Below, piece by piece: positions 7,644 through 14,520 of a stretch of 24,035 bases of DNA. The first letter of the stretch is position 1. The number at the start of each line of letters is the position of its first letter. The stretch is from Bacillota bacterium (lineage in GTDB: Bacteria; Bacillota; Clostridia; Lachnospirales; Lachnospiraceae): contig JAEZQN010000385.1 of the NCBI GenBank assembly GCA_023441145.1, positions 1-24,035 of the forward strand, in the 5' to 3' direction. The position numbers were made by a program, and so were the translations under genes. Below the pieces are notes generated by a model. That model was not told where the DNA came from. It was given only the letters and a program-made list of their open reading frames with translations, and made no database searches.

Positions 7644-8078
7644 ATGATAGAGAGTAGTTATGTTAAGCTTCTTAAAAAAATCAAGTTATTTGCTATATTA
7701 GCATTGGTTTTGGATATTATACTTTTTTTGGTTTTTGGAGTGTTTGCTTTGGTTAATAGCCGATTAATAATAGGTCTATTTCAACTATTAGTTAGTATGT
7801 ATATTATGTTTCAGATTAAGTTAGCTGCAGATAAATTACTTTATAGTCCTTTATTTTCACCAGTTCTAGTTCATTATATTACCAAGATTTCTTATGCTTG
7901 TTTTATAAGTGGAATTGGGAGTACCATAATAGATACGATTATCTATTCTGCTCAAGAGGGAGGGTTGTATCTTTGCTTCCACTTGACTACAATAGGAATC
8001 GGATTTCTTCTATACGTAGGAGCCTATATCTTTGAATATGGTTGCGAGATGGAGGACGAATATAGTCTTACTGTGTAG
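7644..8078 (+). CDS. DUF2975-like membrane protein
   Basis: A 144-residue protein with four hydrophobic segments (about residues 10-32, 36-56, 80-100 and 110-131) and a C-terminal acidic tail ending EDEYSLTV, matching the closing motif of DUF2975 proteins. The sequence SPLFSPVLVHYITKISY takes the place of the family's ENxxxLRxI segment between helices 2 and 3. It is a distant second copy of the type encoded at 5142-5594. A strong AAAGGAGGAG site precedes the ATG at 7644, 15 bases after the LRR gene. The Xre regulator follows 30 bases downstream, the usual arrangement for this family. Function is unknown. Confidence 0.65.
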   Translation: MIESSYVKLLKKIKLFAILALVLDIILFLVFGVFALVNSRLIIGLFQLLVSMYIMFQIKLAADKLLYSPLFSPVLVHYITKISYACFISGIGSTIIDTIIYSAQEGGLYLCFHLTTIGIGFLLYVGAYIFEYGCEMEDEYSLTV

Positions 8079-8108
8079 GAGAACATAGTAAGAAAAATGG
8101 AGGCGTTT

Positions 8109-8318
8109 ATGGCACTTATTATTAGATTAGATCGTGTAATGGCAGACCGTAAAATGTCCTTAGGTGAGTTATCAGAAAAAGTTGATATAACCATGGCAAA
8201 CCTATCCATTTTAAAAAATGGAAAAGCCAAAGCCATTCGTCTATCTACCTTAGAGGGGATTTGCAAGGCATTGGATTGTCAGCCTGGGGATATAATTGAA
8301 TATGTTAAGGAGAACTAA
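8109..8318 (+). CDS. small Xre/YozG-type HTH transcriptional regulator
   Basis: A 69-residue protein that is essentially one Cro/C1-type helix-turn-helix domain: SLGELSEKVDITMANLSILK at residues 17-36 forms the DNA-binding helices, followed by the typical LSTLEGICKALDCQPGDIIEY, close to YozG-type regulators. Such proteins are commonly encoded next to DUF2975 membrane proteins and are thought to be controlled by them or to control them; that relation is inferred here from position. ATG 8109 is chosen over ATG 8097 because GGAGG at 8099-8103 is correctly placed only for 8109. It is the last gene before a terminator. Confidence 0.85.
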   Translation: MALIIRLDRVMADRKMSLGELSEKVDITMANLSILKNGKAKAIRLSTLEGICKALDCQPGDIIEYVKEN

Positions 8319-8326
8319 AAAGTAAT

Positions 8327-8360
8327 AAAAGGACCTGTAAACTGTGACAGGTCTTTTATT
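8327..8360 (+). terminator. rho-independent terminator after the Xre regulator
   Basis: AAAAGGACCTGT (8327-8338) pairs with ACAGGTCTTTT (8347-8357) with one bulged G, around an 8-base loop, and runs into TTTTATT. Confidence 0.75.
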
Positions 8361-8433
8361 ATGCATATAATAAAGAAAGATAGATAAGTGTATATATAAT
8401 TATTAATTATGGCCATATAATTAACATTACTAA

Positions 8434-8462
8434 TTGACAATATAGATGAATATCTATATTGT
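8434..8462 (+). promoter_or_regulatory. promoter of the ars operon
   Basis: A perfect TTGACA -35 lies at 8434-8439. The -10 is either TATTGT at 8457-8462 (17-base spacer) or TATATT at 8455-8460 (15-base spacer). It is located 31 bases before arsR and after the preceding terminator. Confidence 0.6.
8438..8461. promoter_or_regulatory. ArsR operator palindrome
   Basis: CAATATAGAT, 4-base spacer GAAT, ATCTATATTG: a perfect 10-base inverted repeat spanning the end of the -35 and the -10 of the ars promoter. AT-rich inverted repeats in this position are the standard binding sites of ArsR/SmtB repressors, so binding of the downstream ArsR would block RNA polymerase until arsenite releases it. The palindrome is directly seen; the ArsR assignment is inferred. 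Confidence 0.7.
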
Positions 8463-8492
8463 AGAATTAATAAACATATAGGGGAGGAGAAG

Positions 8493-8810
8493 ATGATGGA
8501 TAAATACGAGGAGTACTCTAAGGTGATGAAAGCCATTGCAGATTCAAATCGACTAAAAATCATGGACATTTTATCATGTGGAGAACTATGTGCTTGTGCA
8601 TTATTAGAGAATTTTGAATTTACACAACCTACGTTATCTCACCATATGAAGATACTTATGGAATCTGGTTTAGTAAGCAGCCGTAAAGAGGGGAATTGGA
8701 CCTATTATGGATTGAATCTAGAAAGGGTCAATCAAATGATGTATTTCTTAATGGGCATTGTTACTTCTACCAGTGATTGTATTTGTGATGAGTGTAAACA
8801 GAATGAATGA
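8493..8810 (+). CDS. arsR: ArsR-type arsenic-responsive transcriptional repressor
   Basis: A 105-residue winged-helix protein of the ArsR/SmtB family. The metal-binding helix carries ELCACALL (cysteines 33 and 35, with C29 just before), equivalent to the ELCVCDL arsenite site of classical ArsR. It is followed by the recognition helix QPTLSHHMKIL and the wing region VSSRKEGNWTYYGL. Three further cysteines (C96, C98, C101: CICDEC) close the protein. It likely represses its own operon by binding the palindrome at 8438-8461 and lets go on As(III)/Sb(III) binding. ATG 8493 or 8496 could be used; GGGGAGGAG serves both. acr3 follows 18 bases downstream. Confidence 0.93.
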   Translation: MMDKYEEYSKVMKAIADSNRLKIMDILSCGELCACALLENFEFTQPTLSHHMKILMESGLVSSRKEGNWTYYGLNLERVNQMMYFLMGIVTSTSDCICDECKQNE

Positions 8811-8828
8811 TGTAATAGGAGGATTTTG

Positions 8829-9905
8829 ATGAAAGAAAAGAATGTTCAGGGAATAGGTTTTTTTGAGAAGTTTTTAACTATTTGGGTAGTACTTTGTATG
8901 CTTGTTGGAGTTTTAATTGGTAGGTTTCTTCCTGCTATTCCAGAATTTCTTGGAAGGTTTGAGTACGCCAATGTATCCATTCCAATTGCTATCTTAATTT
9001 GGCTTATGATTTACCCAATGATGATGAAAGTTGATTTTAAAAGTATTAAGTACGTAGGGAAAAATCCAAAGGGGCTATTTGTGACCTGGATAACCAATTG
9101 GCTCATTAAACCATTTACCATGTTTGGCATTGCATATTTCTTCTTCAATGTGGTTTTTGGCGGGGTACTTACAGAACAATTTGCAAAGGATTATTTGGCA
9201 GGAGCAGTTTTACTTGGAGCAGCACCTTGTACTGCCATGGTATTTGTGTGGAGTTACTTGACAAGGGGAAATGCAGCATATACCTTAGTGCAGGTAGCAA
9301 CCAATGATCTGATTATTCTAGTTGCCTTTGTTCCTATCGTTAAGTTTTTGCTAGGCGTGTCAGATGTAGCAGTTCCATGGGATACTTTATTTCTTTCTGT
9401 AGTATTGTTTGTGGTCATTCCACTAGCAGGAGGAATTATTACTAGAACGCTTGTTGTAAAGAAAAAGGGTGAGGAGTACTTTACAGAGACCTTTATACCG
9501 AAGTTTAATAACACAACAATATTTGGGCTATTACTGACCCTTATTATAATCTTTTCATTCCAAGGGGATGTTATCCTGAACAATCCAGTACATATTTTAT
9601 TGATTGCAATACCATTAACCATACAAACCTTTCTCATTTTCTTCATTGCTTACCTTGCATCTAGGTTATTAAAACTACCTCATTCAGTAGCAGCGCCAGC
9701 AGGCATGATAGGTGCCTCCAACTTCTTTGAGCTAGCGGTTGCAGTTGCGATAGCTGTATTTGGGCCAACGTCACCAGTAGCCCTTGCAACTATTGTAGGG
9801 GTGTTAGTAGAGGTACCAGTAATGCTGATATTAGTAAAAATAGCGAATCATACTAAGGGTTGGTTTAAGAATGAGATTCTACAAAAGGAGAAGAACTATG
9901 AATAA
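8829..9905 (+). CDS. arsB: arsenite efflux permease, ACR3 family
   Basis: A 358-residue integral membrane protein with about ten hydrophobic helices and clear ACR3 signatures: LIWLMIYPMMMKVDF in the second helix region, and GAAPCTAMVFVWSYLTRGN, which contains the conserved cysteine essential in the family, in the middle. Near the end is GASNFFELAVAVAIAVFG. It exports As(III) using the proton motive force. Symbols acr3 and arsB are both used; it is not the unrelated ArsB (ArsAB) type. ATG 8829 is preferred to TTG 8826 because AGGAGG lies at 8817-8822. The last 8 bases overlap arsC, indicating coupled translation. Confidence 0.95.
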   Translation: MKEKNVQGIGFFEKFLTIWVVLCMLVGVLIGRFLPAIPEFLGRFEYANVSIPIAILIWLMIYPMMMKVDFKSIKYVGKNPKGLFVTWITNWLIKPFTMFGIAYFFFNVVFGGVLTEQFAKDYLAGAVLLGAAPCTAMVFVWSYLTRGNAAYTLVQVATNDLIILVAFVPIVKFLLGVSDVAVPWDTLFLSVVLFVVIPLAGGIITRTLVVKKKGEEYFTETFIPKFNNTTIFGLLLTLIIIFSFQGDVILNNPVHILLIAIPLTIQTFLIFFIAYLASRLLKLPHSVAAPAGMIGASNFFELAVAVAIAVFGPTSPVALATIVGVLVEVPVMLILVKIANHTKGWFKNEILQKEKNYE

Positions 9906-10302
9906 AATAAAAGTTGCATTTGTCTGTGTCCATAACTCCTGCCGTTCCCAGATGGCAGAAGCATTAGGGAAGTTATTGGCCTCTGATGTCTTTCTTAGCT
10001 ATTCTGCAGGGACAGAGACAAAGCCTGAGATCAATCAGGATGCTGTTCGTATTATAAAAGAGTACTATGACATTGATATGAATGAAAGTCAGAGAAGTAA
10101 GCTATTAACGGAGATTCCAGAAGTAGACGTTGTAATTACCATGGGGTGTAATGTCAATTGTCCTGCCCTTCCCTGTAAACATAGAGAGGACTGGGGACTT
10201 GAGGACCCAAGTGGGAAGTCGGATGAGGAATTTATAAAGACTGCAAGGCTCATAGAGGATAAGATTCTAGAGTTAAAGAAAAGAATTCAGAAAATGTTTT
10301 AA
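9898..10302 (+). CDS. arsC: arsenate reductase, thioredoxin-coupled (low-MW phosphatase fold)
   Basis: A 134-residue ArsC of the low-molecular-weight tyrosine phosphatase fold. The phosphate-loop CX5R is C10-VHNSC-R16, the redox cysteines are in GCNVNCPALPC (C84, C88, C93), and DPSG contains the expected general acid (D103). It reduces As(V) to As(III), which the upstream ACR3 permease exports. The family regenerates its disulfide with thioredoxin. ATG 9898 is chosen because AGGAG precedes it; an earlier in-frame ATG at 9871 would add nine residues ahead of the conserved start. It overlaps the end of the permease gene by 8 bases and is the last ars gene. Confidence 0.95.
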   Translation: MNKIKVAFVCVHNSCRSQMAEALGKLLASDVFLSYSAGTETKPEINQDAVRIIKEYYDIDMNESQRSKLLTEIPEVDVVITMGCNVNCPALPCKHREDWGLEDPSGKSDEEFIKTARLIEDKILELKKRIQKMF

Positions 10303-10307
10303 GTTTG

Positions 10308-10334
10308 TGAAACCTTAGACCTTATATTCCTACT
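10308..10334 (+). promoter_or_regulatory. possible ECF-type promoter before the sigma factor gene
   Basis: TGAAACC at 10308-10314 resembles the GAAC/GAAAC -35 of ECF promoters, and CCTAC at 10329-10333 could serve as the -10, with roughly ECF-like spacing. It lies directly ahead of an ECF sigma gene, where autoregulation is common. No terminator is seen between arsC and this point, so read-through from the ars operon is also possible. Confidence 0.25.
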
Positions 10335-10376
10335 TTATTAGTGAAGACCATAATAAATGGGAAAGGAGCGAAGCCA

Positions 10377-10934
10377 GTGGAGGATGAGAAAATCTTGGAT
10401 TTATATTGGCAGAGGGATGAGAGTGCTATTGATGAAACCTCCAAGAAGTACGGGCATTACTGTCAAACCATTGCCTATAATATTCTAAATGATTATGAAG
10501 ATGTAAAAGAATGTGAAAATGACACCTATAATGCTCTTTGGAACGTGGTACCACCGAAGAGACCACTTCACTTTAAAGCATTTGTTGGTCGGATAGTACG
10601 TAATATCTCTTTTGACAGATATGACTATAATGTTGCAAAGAAGAGAAATCGTCACTTTGATTTGGTATTATCAGAGATAGAAGAATGTATTCCGGTAGAG
10701 CCAACCTTTAACTCTGATTTTAAAGCTGGGGAGGTAGCAAAGCTTATTAGTGACTATTTAAGAACCTTGGAAAAGACCAAACGTCAAGTGTTTATACGCC
10801 GTTACTTTTATTCAGATTCTATATCTAGCCTCTCTTCCCAATTTGGAATTAGTGAGAGCAAAGTAAAGTCCATGCTATTTCGCATTCGAAATGGGTTAAG
10901 GCTTCACCTTCAGCAGGAAGGAGTTAGAGTATGA
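10377..10934 (+). CDS. ECF-type RNA polymerase sigma factor
   Basis: A 185-residue sigma-70 family protein. Region 2 is at about residues 5-75 (ALWNVVPP and FVGRIVRNISFDRYD are the core-binding and -10 recognition part), and region 4 is at about 120-178 (RQVFIRRYFYSDSISSLSSQFGISESKVKSMLFRIR, the HTH). It aligns end to end with the paralogue at 17908-18468 (shared DLYWQR, KKYGxYC, TIAYNIL, NDTY, LVLSE, ECIP/DCIP). That alignment and AGGAG at 10364-10368 favour GTG 10377 over GTG 10341. It overlaps the anti-sigma gene by 4 bases (ATGA). The regulon and signal are unknown. Confidence 0.88.
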   Translation: MEDEKILDLYWQRDESAIDETSKKYGHYCQTIAYNILNDYEDVKECENDTYNALWNVVPPKRPLHFKAFVGRIVRNISFDRYDYNVAKKRNRHFDLVLSEIEECIPVEPTFNSDFKAGEVAKLISDYLRTLEKTKRQVFIRRYFYSDSISSLSSQFGISESKVKSMLFRIRNGLRLHLQQEGVRV

Positions 10935-11698
10935 GGAAAGAGGATTTTTACAAGGAAATTGGGCTTTTAGACGAGGATTTGATAGAGGAAGCAGACCTCA
11001 TCAATAAGAAAAAGAGTCTGAAGGGAAAGTACATGAAAATAGGTACTTTAGCTGCCTGTCTTGCGCTTTTAATAGGGATAGGTATCTTTGGCCTAAGTAA
11101 GCTTTATGAACCAGGCTTGAATAGTGAAGAAAAAAGCTTTACAAACCTAACTGGTGGTGTAAAGGTAAGATATGTTGATAAGACAGCAATGAGTAGTACT
11201 GCTGATTTACAACAGCTATCTCTAGAGGAAATATTCCAAGAGATGAATACAAAAATCTTTAAAGGAACAGTAATGTCCATAAGAAACATTGAAATTGATT
11301 TTAATGGTTCTAAGGAGTATAGGGCTTTGGCACAAATTCAAGTTGAAAAAGTGTATCGGGGTAATGATAAACCTGGGGAGACCATCACTGTCTTATTACC
11401 ATGCCAAATCAATACTAATGTTTGGACAGAGGATACAGAGACAATCTCAGCTATACGAGAGGGAATGACGGGAATCTTCATGCCTATGGTGTATGATAAT
11501 AACACGATTGCACAGGTGAATGGAGTAACCTTACATTACAAAGAACTGGCTGAATGTGGGTTTAGTGACGGAGTACGTTTTGCATTTCTTCAGACATCAG
11601 AGGGATTAGTATTTGATAAATATACGTACCCTGAGTTAAAGAATAGTACTACCTTAGATCAGGTAGAGGATTATATCTTAAGAATGATTAAAAAATAG
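10931..11698 (+). CDS. putative membrane-bound anti-sigma factor
   Basis: A 255-residue protein with a short charged cytosolic N-terminus (residues 1-35, likely sigma-binding), one membrane helix at about 37-58 (IGTLAACLALLIGIGIFGL) and an extracytoplasmic domain of about 195 residues. The 4-base overlap with the sigma gene and the topology are typical of ECF sigma/anti-sigma pairs. No zinc-binding HxxxCxxC motif is visible in the N-terminus. The outer domain contains the stretch FKGTVMSIRNIEIDF and resembles beta-rich sensor domains, but no ligand can be named. The N-terminal part resembles the protein at 18465-19688, whereas the outer domains do not look alike. Confidence 0.7.
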   Translation: MRKEDFYKEIGLLDEDLIEEADLINKKKSLKGKYMKIGTLAACLALLIGIGIFGLSKLYEPGLNSEEKSFTNLTGGVKVRYVDKTAMSSTADLQQLSLEEIFQEMNTKIFKGTVMSIRNIEIDFNGSKEYRALAQIQVEKVYRGNDKPGETITVLLPCQINTNVWTEDTETISAIREGMTGIFMPMVYDNNTIAQVNGVTLHYKELAECGFSDGVRFAFLQTSEGLVFDKYTYPELKNSTTLDQVEDYILRMIKK

Positions 11699-11713
11699 AG
11701 TCTGACAAGTACG

Positions 11714-11748
11714 AAAAAGGCAATTATCATAAAATAATTGCCTTTTTT
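11714..11748 (+). terminator. rho-independent terminator after the first anti-sigma gene
   Basis: Perfect 14-base arms at 11714-11727 and 11734-11747 around a 6-base loop end in a run of six T. The stem is A/T-flanked with a GGCAATTAT core, so it could also stop antisense transcripts. Confidence 0.9.
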
Positions 11749-11766
11749 CATTACTTTCTTTATACT
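11738..11766 (+). promoter_or_regulatory. candidate promoter of the GTPase-NYN gene
   Basis: TTGCCT at 11738-11743 and TATACT at 11761-11766 with a 17-base spacer lie 36 bases before the start codon. The -35 lies inside the 3' arm of the upstream terminator. Confidence 0.45.
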
Positions 11767-11802
11767 CATGGATAAGAAATAAATAAAACTAAAGGAACGT
11801 AT

Positions 11803-14454
11803 ATGAAGAGAATAACGATTGGAATTCTGGCTCATGTAGATGCAGGAAAGACCACTTTATCCGAGGCATTGCTATATGTCAGTGGGAAGATTCGAAGCAT
11901 GGGTCGGGTAGATAATAAAGATGCATATTTAGATAACTATGAGTTAGAGAGGGCTAGGGGCATTACGATTTTCTCAAAGCAAGCGGTGTTTCAGACCGAG
12001 GACACCGAATACATCCTCTTAGATACGCCTGGGCATGTGGATTTTTCCGCAGAGATGGAACGAACTCTACAGGTATTAGACTATGCCATTTTGGTAGTCA
12101 GTGGGGCAGACGGGATACAAGGCCACACGAAAACCTTATGGAACCTGTTACAGCGCTATAACATACCAGTATTTCTATTTGTTAATAAAATGGACCAGCC
12201 TGGCACAGAGAAGGAAATTCTCATGGATCAGCTTAAGAGCCAACTGGAATATGGATGTGTGGACTTTACAAACACTAGAACAGAGGAGTTCTTTGACCAG
12301 TTGGCCATGTGTAGGGAAAGTCTCATGGAGGAATTTCTAGAGAAAGGAACCATCGATTGCTTACACATTGTAAAGGGGGTTGCGGATAGAAAAGTATTTC
12401 CATGCTTTTTTGGGTCTGCCCTAAAGTTACAAGGGATCAAAGAGCTTATTCATGGAATGGATGTTTATACCCTACCGCCAGCACATGGAGAGGTATTTGG
12501 AGCTAAGGTATTTAAAATTGCTAGAGATGAGGCAGGAAATCGCCTTACCTATATGAAAATCACAGGAGGAAGTCTTAAGGTAAGAGATACGTTAACAGGG
12601 GAACATAAAAGCTCCGACCATATGGAGGAAGGGCTGTGGGAGGAAAAGGTGACTCAGATAAGAATCTATTCTGGGGAGAAGTTTACCTCTGTTAATGAAG
12701 TAGATGCCGGTAACATTTGTGCAGTAACAGGACTGAATTACACCTATCCAGGACAAGGGCTTGGGGAAGTGGAGCTGTCAACTAGTTCTATACTAGAGCC
12801 TGTGTTATCCTATGAGATTGTTCTTCCAGAGGGTATAGATCCAAGACAGATGCTTCCAAAACTTCGTCTTTTAGAGGAGGAGAATCCAGAGCTACATATT
12901 CTCTGGGAGGAGGAGCTGAAGGAAATTCAAGCCCAAATTATGGGAGAGGTACAGATTGAGGTATTACAAAGTCTGATAGAGGAACGTTTCGGTGTTAAGG
13001 TTACATTTGGCCAGGGCAGTATTGTCTATAAGGAAACCATTTCCAATGTGGTAGAGGGGGTAGGTCACTTTGAACCTCTTCGTCATTATGCAGAGGTACA
13101 TTTGCTACTGGAACCTCTGCCTTGCGGAAGTGGACTTCAGTTTGACCTTGGATTAAGTGAGGATGTGCTAGATAAAAATTGGCAGCGACTCATACTAACT
13201 CATCTAGGGGAGAAAGAGCACCGTGGCGTACTAACAGGCTCAGTCATTACTGATATGAGAATTACTCTGGTAGGTGGACGTGCCCATGCAAAGCATACAG
13301 AAGGTGGGGATTTTAGACAAGCTACTTATCGTGCTGTGCGAAATGGATTAAAACAGGCGCAGTCGATCTTACTTGAGCCTTATTATAAGTTTACAATAGA
13401 GCTTAATGAATCTATGGTGGGACGAGCCATGACTGACATAGAGAAGATGAGTGGTAGCTGTGAGCTGACGAAATCAGAAAATGGATGGGCGACTCTTACA
13501 GGAAAAGGGCCAGTAGCTACAATGAAGAATTATCAGCAGGAGCTTATGGCTTATACCAAGGGGCAGGGAAGAATGTTTTGCGATCTTTTGGGATATGAGC
13601 CTTGCCATAATCCAGAAGAAGTGATAGAGGCCATTGGATATGACTCAGAACGTGATGTGCATAATCCAACAGGGTCTGTATTCTGTGCCCATGGTTCAGG
13701 ATTTTATGTGGAGTGGAATGAAGTAATAAACTATATGCATGTAGAAAGCTATCTAAAGCCAAAGGTAGAGGAGAAGGAAACCAAAGCTACCAATGAGAGC
13801 AATCAGTCCATGGAGGAGCTATGGATAGGGACAGAGGAGATTGACCGCATTTTAGAGAGAACCTATCATGCCAACAAAGGAAGTAAGTCCAATTGGAAAA
13901 AAACGACTAGTGATCAACAAGTCTATTCTGGGCCTAGAACAATAACTGCACGACCTAAGGAAAGGAAAGAAGAATACCTACTAGTGGACGGATACAATAT
14001 CATCTTTGCGTGGGAGGATTTAAAGGAGCTTGCCGAAGAGAATATTGAAGGCGCTCGTGGGAAGTTGATGGATACCCTGTGTAATTATCAGGGGATTAAG
14101 AAATGTAACCTAATTGTTGTATTTGATGCTTACCGAATTCAAGGCCATCAGACAGAGTATTTTGATTATCACAACATCCATGTAGTTTTTACCAAGGAAG
14201 CAGAGACTGCAGATCAGTATATTGAAAAATTTGTTCACGAGAAAATTAGTAACTATTCCATCACAGTTGCTACCTCTGATGGTCTAGAGCAGGTAATCAT
14301 TCGGGGTAATGGAGCTTCATTACTCTCTGCTAGGGAACTTAAGGAGGAGGTAGAGGGTACGGTAGCTAGTGCACTTATGTCCTATGAACAGAAAAAGACA
14401 CCTGAGGAAAGAAAGTCTAGCCTAGGAAATACCGTAATACCGTCCAAAAACTAA
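11803..14454 (+). CDS. Tet(M)/EF-G-like ribosomal GTPase fused to a C-terminal Rae1/YacP-type NYN ribonuclease domain
   Basis: 883 residues, against about 640 for Tet(M). Residues 1-650 follow the Tet(M)/EF-G plan: G1 AHVDAGKT at 10-17, G2 RGITI at 52-56, G3 DTPGH at 74-78, G4 NKMD at 128-131, then domains II-V. The domain IV tip (about 491-507, RAHAKHTEGGDFR) lacks the YSPVSTP loop of tetracycline-protection proteins. A charged linker (about 650-723) leads to a NYN domain at about 724-860 that closely matches Bacillus YacP/Rae1: LLVDGYN (D729), EGAR, VVFDA, FTKEAETAD, VATSD, SARELKEEV. Rae1 is a ribosome-associated RNase that cuts mRNA in the A site. The inferred role is a GTP-driven factor that enters the A site and may cleave or survey mRNA. 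Tetracycline resistance is possible but doubtful. Start: ATG 11803 after AAAGGAACG. Confidence 0.9.
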   Translation: MKRITIGILAHVDAGKTTLSEALLYVSGKIRSMGRVDNKDAYLDNYELERARGITIFSKQAVFQTEDTEYILLDTPGHVDFSAEMERTLQVLDYAILVVSGADGIQGHTKTLWNLLQRYNIPVFLFVNKMDQPGTEKEILMDQLKSQLEYGCVDFTNTRTEEFFDQLAMCRESLMEEFLEKGTIDCLHIVKGVADRKVFPCFFGSALKLQGIKELIHGMDVYTLPPAHGEVFGAKVFKIARDEAGNRLTYMKITGGSLKVRDTLTGEHKSSDHMEEGLWEEKVTQIRIYSGEKFTSVNEVDAGNICAVTGLNYTYPGQGLGEVELSTSSILEPVLSYEIVLPEGIDPRQMLPKLRLLEEENPELHILWEEELKEIQAQIMGEVQIEVLQSLIEERFGVKVTFGQGSIVYKETISNVVEGVGHFEPLRHYAEVHLLLEPLPCGSGLQFDLGLSEDVLDKNWQRLILTHLGEKEHRGVLTGSVITDMRITLVGGRAHAKHTEGGDFRQATYRAVRNGLKQAQSILLEPYYKFTIELNESMVGRAMTDIEKMSGSCELTKSENGWATLTGKGPVATMKNYQQELMAYTKGQGRMFCDLLGYEPCHNPEEVIEAIGYDSERDVHNPTGSVFCAHGSGFYVEWNEVINYMHVESYLKPKVEEKETKATNESNQSMEELWIGTEEIDRILERTYHANKGSKSNWKKTTSDQQVYSGPRTITARPKERKEEYLLVDGYNIIFAWEDLKELAEENIEGARGKLMDTLCNYQGIKKCNLIVVFDAYRIQGHQTEYFDYHNIHVVFTKEAETADQYIEKFVHEKISNYSITVATSDGLEQVIIRGNGASLLSARELKEEVEGTVASALMSYEQKKTPEERKSSLGNTVIPSKN

Positions 14455-14479
14455 TGAATGCATTTTATTATGTCGATAT
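14452..14479 (+). promoter_or_regulatory. candidate sigma-D (flagellar-type) promoter
   Basis: GTCGATAT at 14472-14479 is one base from the GCCGATAT form of the sigma-D (FliA-type) -10. TAAT at 14452-14455 lies 16 bases before it, near the TAAA expected with a 15-16 base gap. It is upstream of a protein whose N-terminus resembles proteins of motile Lachnospiraceae. No sigma-A promoter is evident in this gap. Confidence 0.35.
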
Positions 14480-14520
14480 ACCCCGTAGATACAAGTGAAA
14501 GTAGTTAGGGGGGTGCCAGT

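Noticed and set aside
9254..9646. 130-codon minus-strand frame inside the ACR3 permease
   Set aside because: It is a shadow of a conserved coding region, without start signals.
11803..14454. Straight annotation as a tetracycline resistance gene tet(M)
   Set aside because: The domain IV tip motif of resistance proteins is missing and a nuclease domain is fused, so resistance is not supported by sequence alone.
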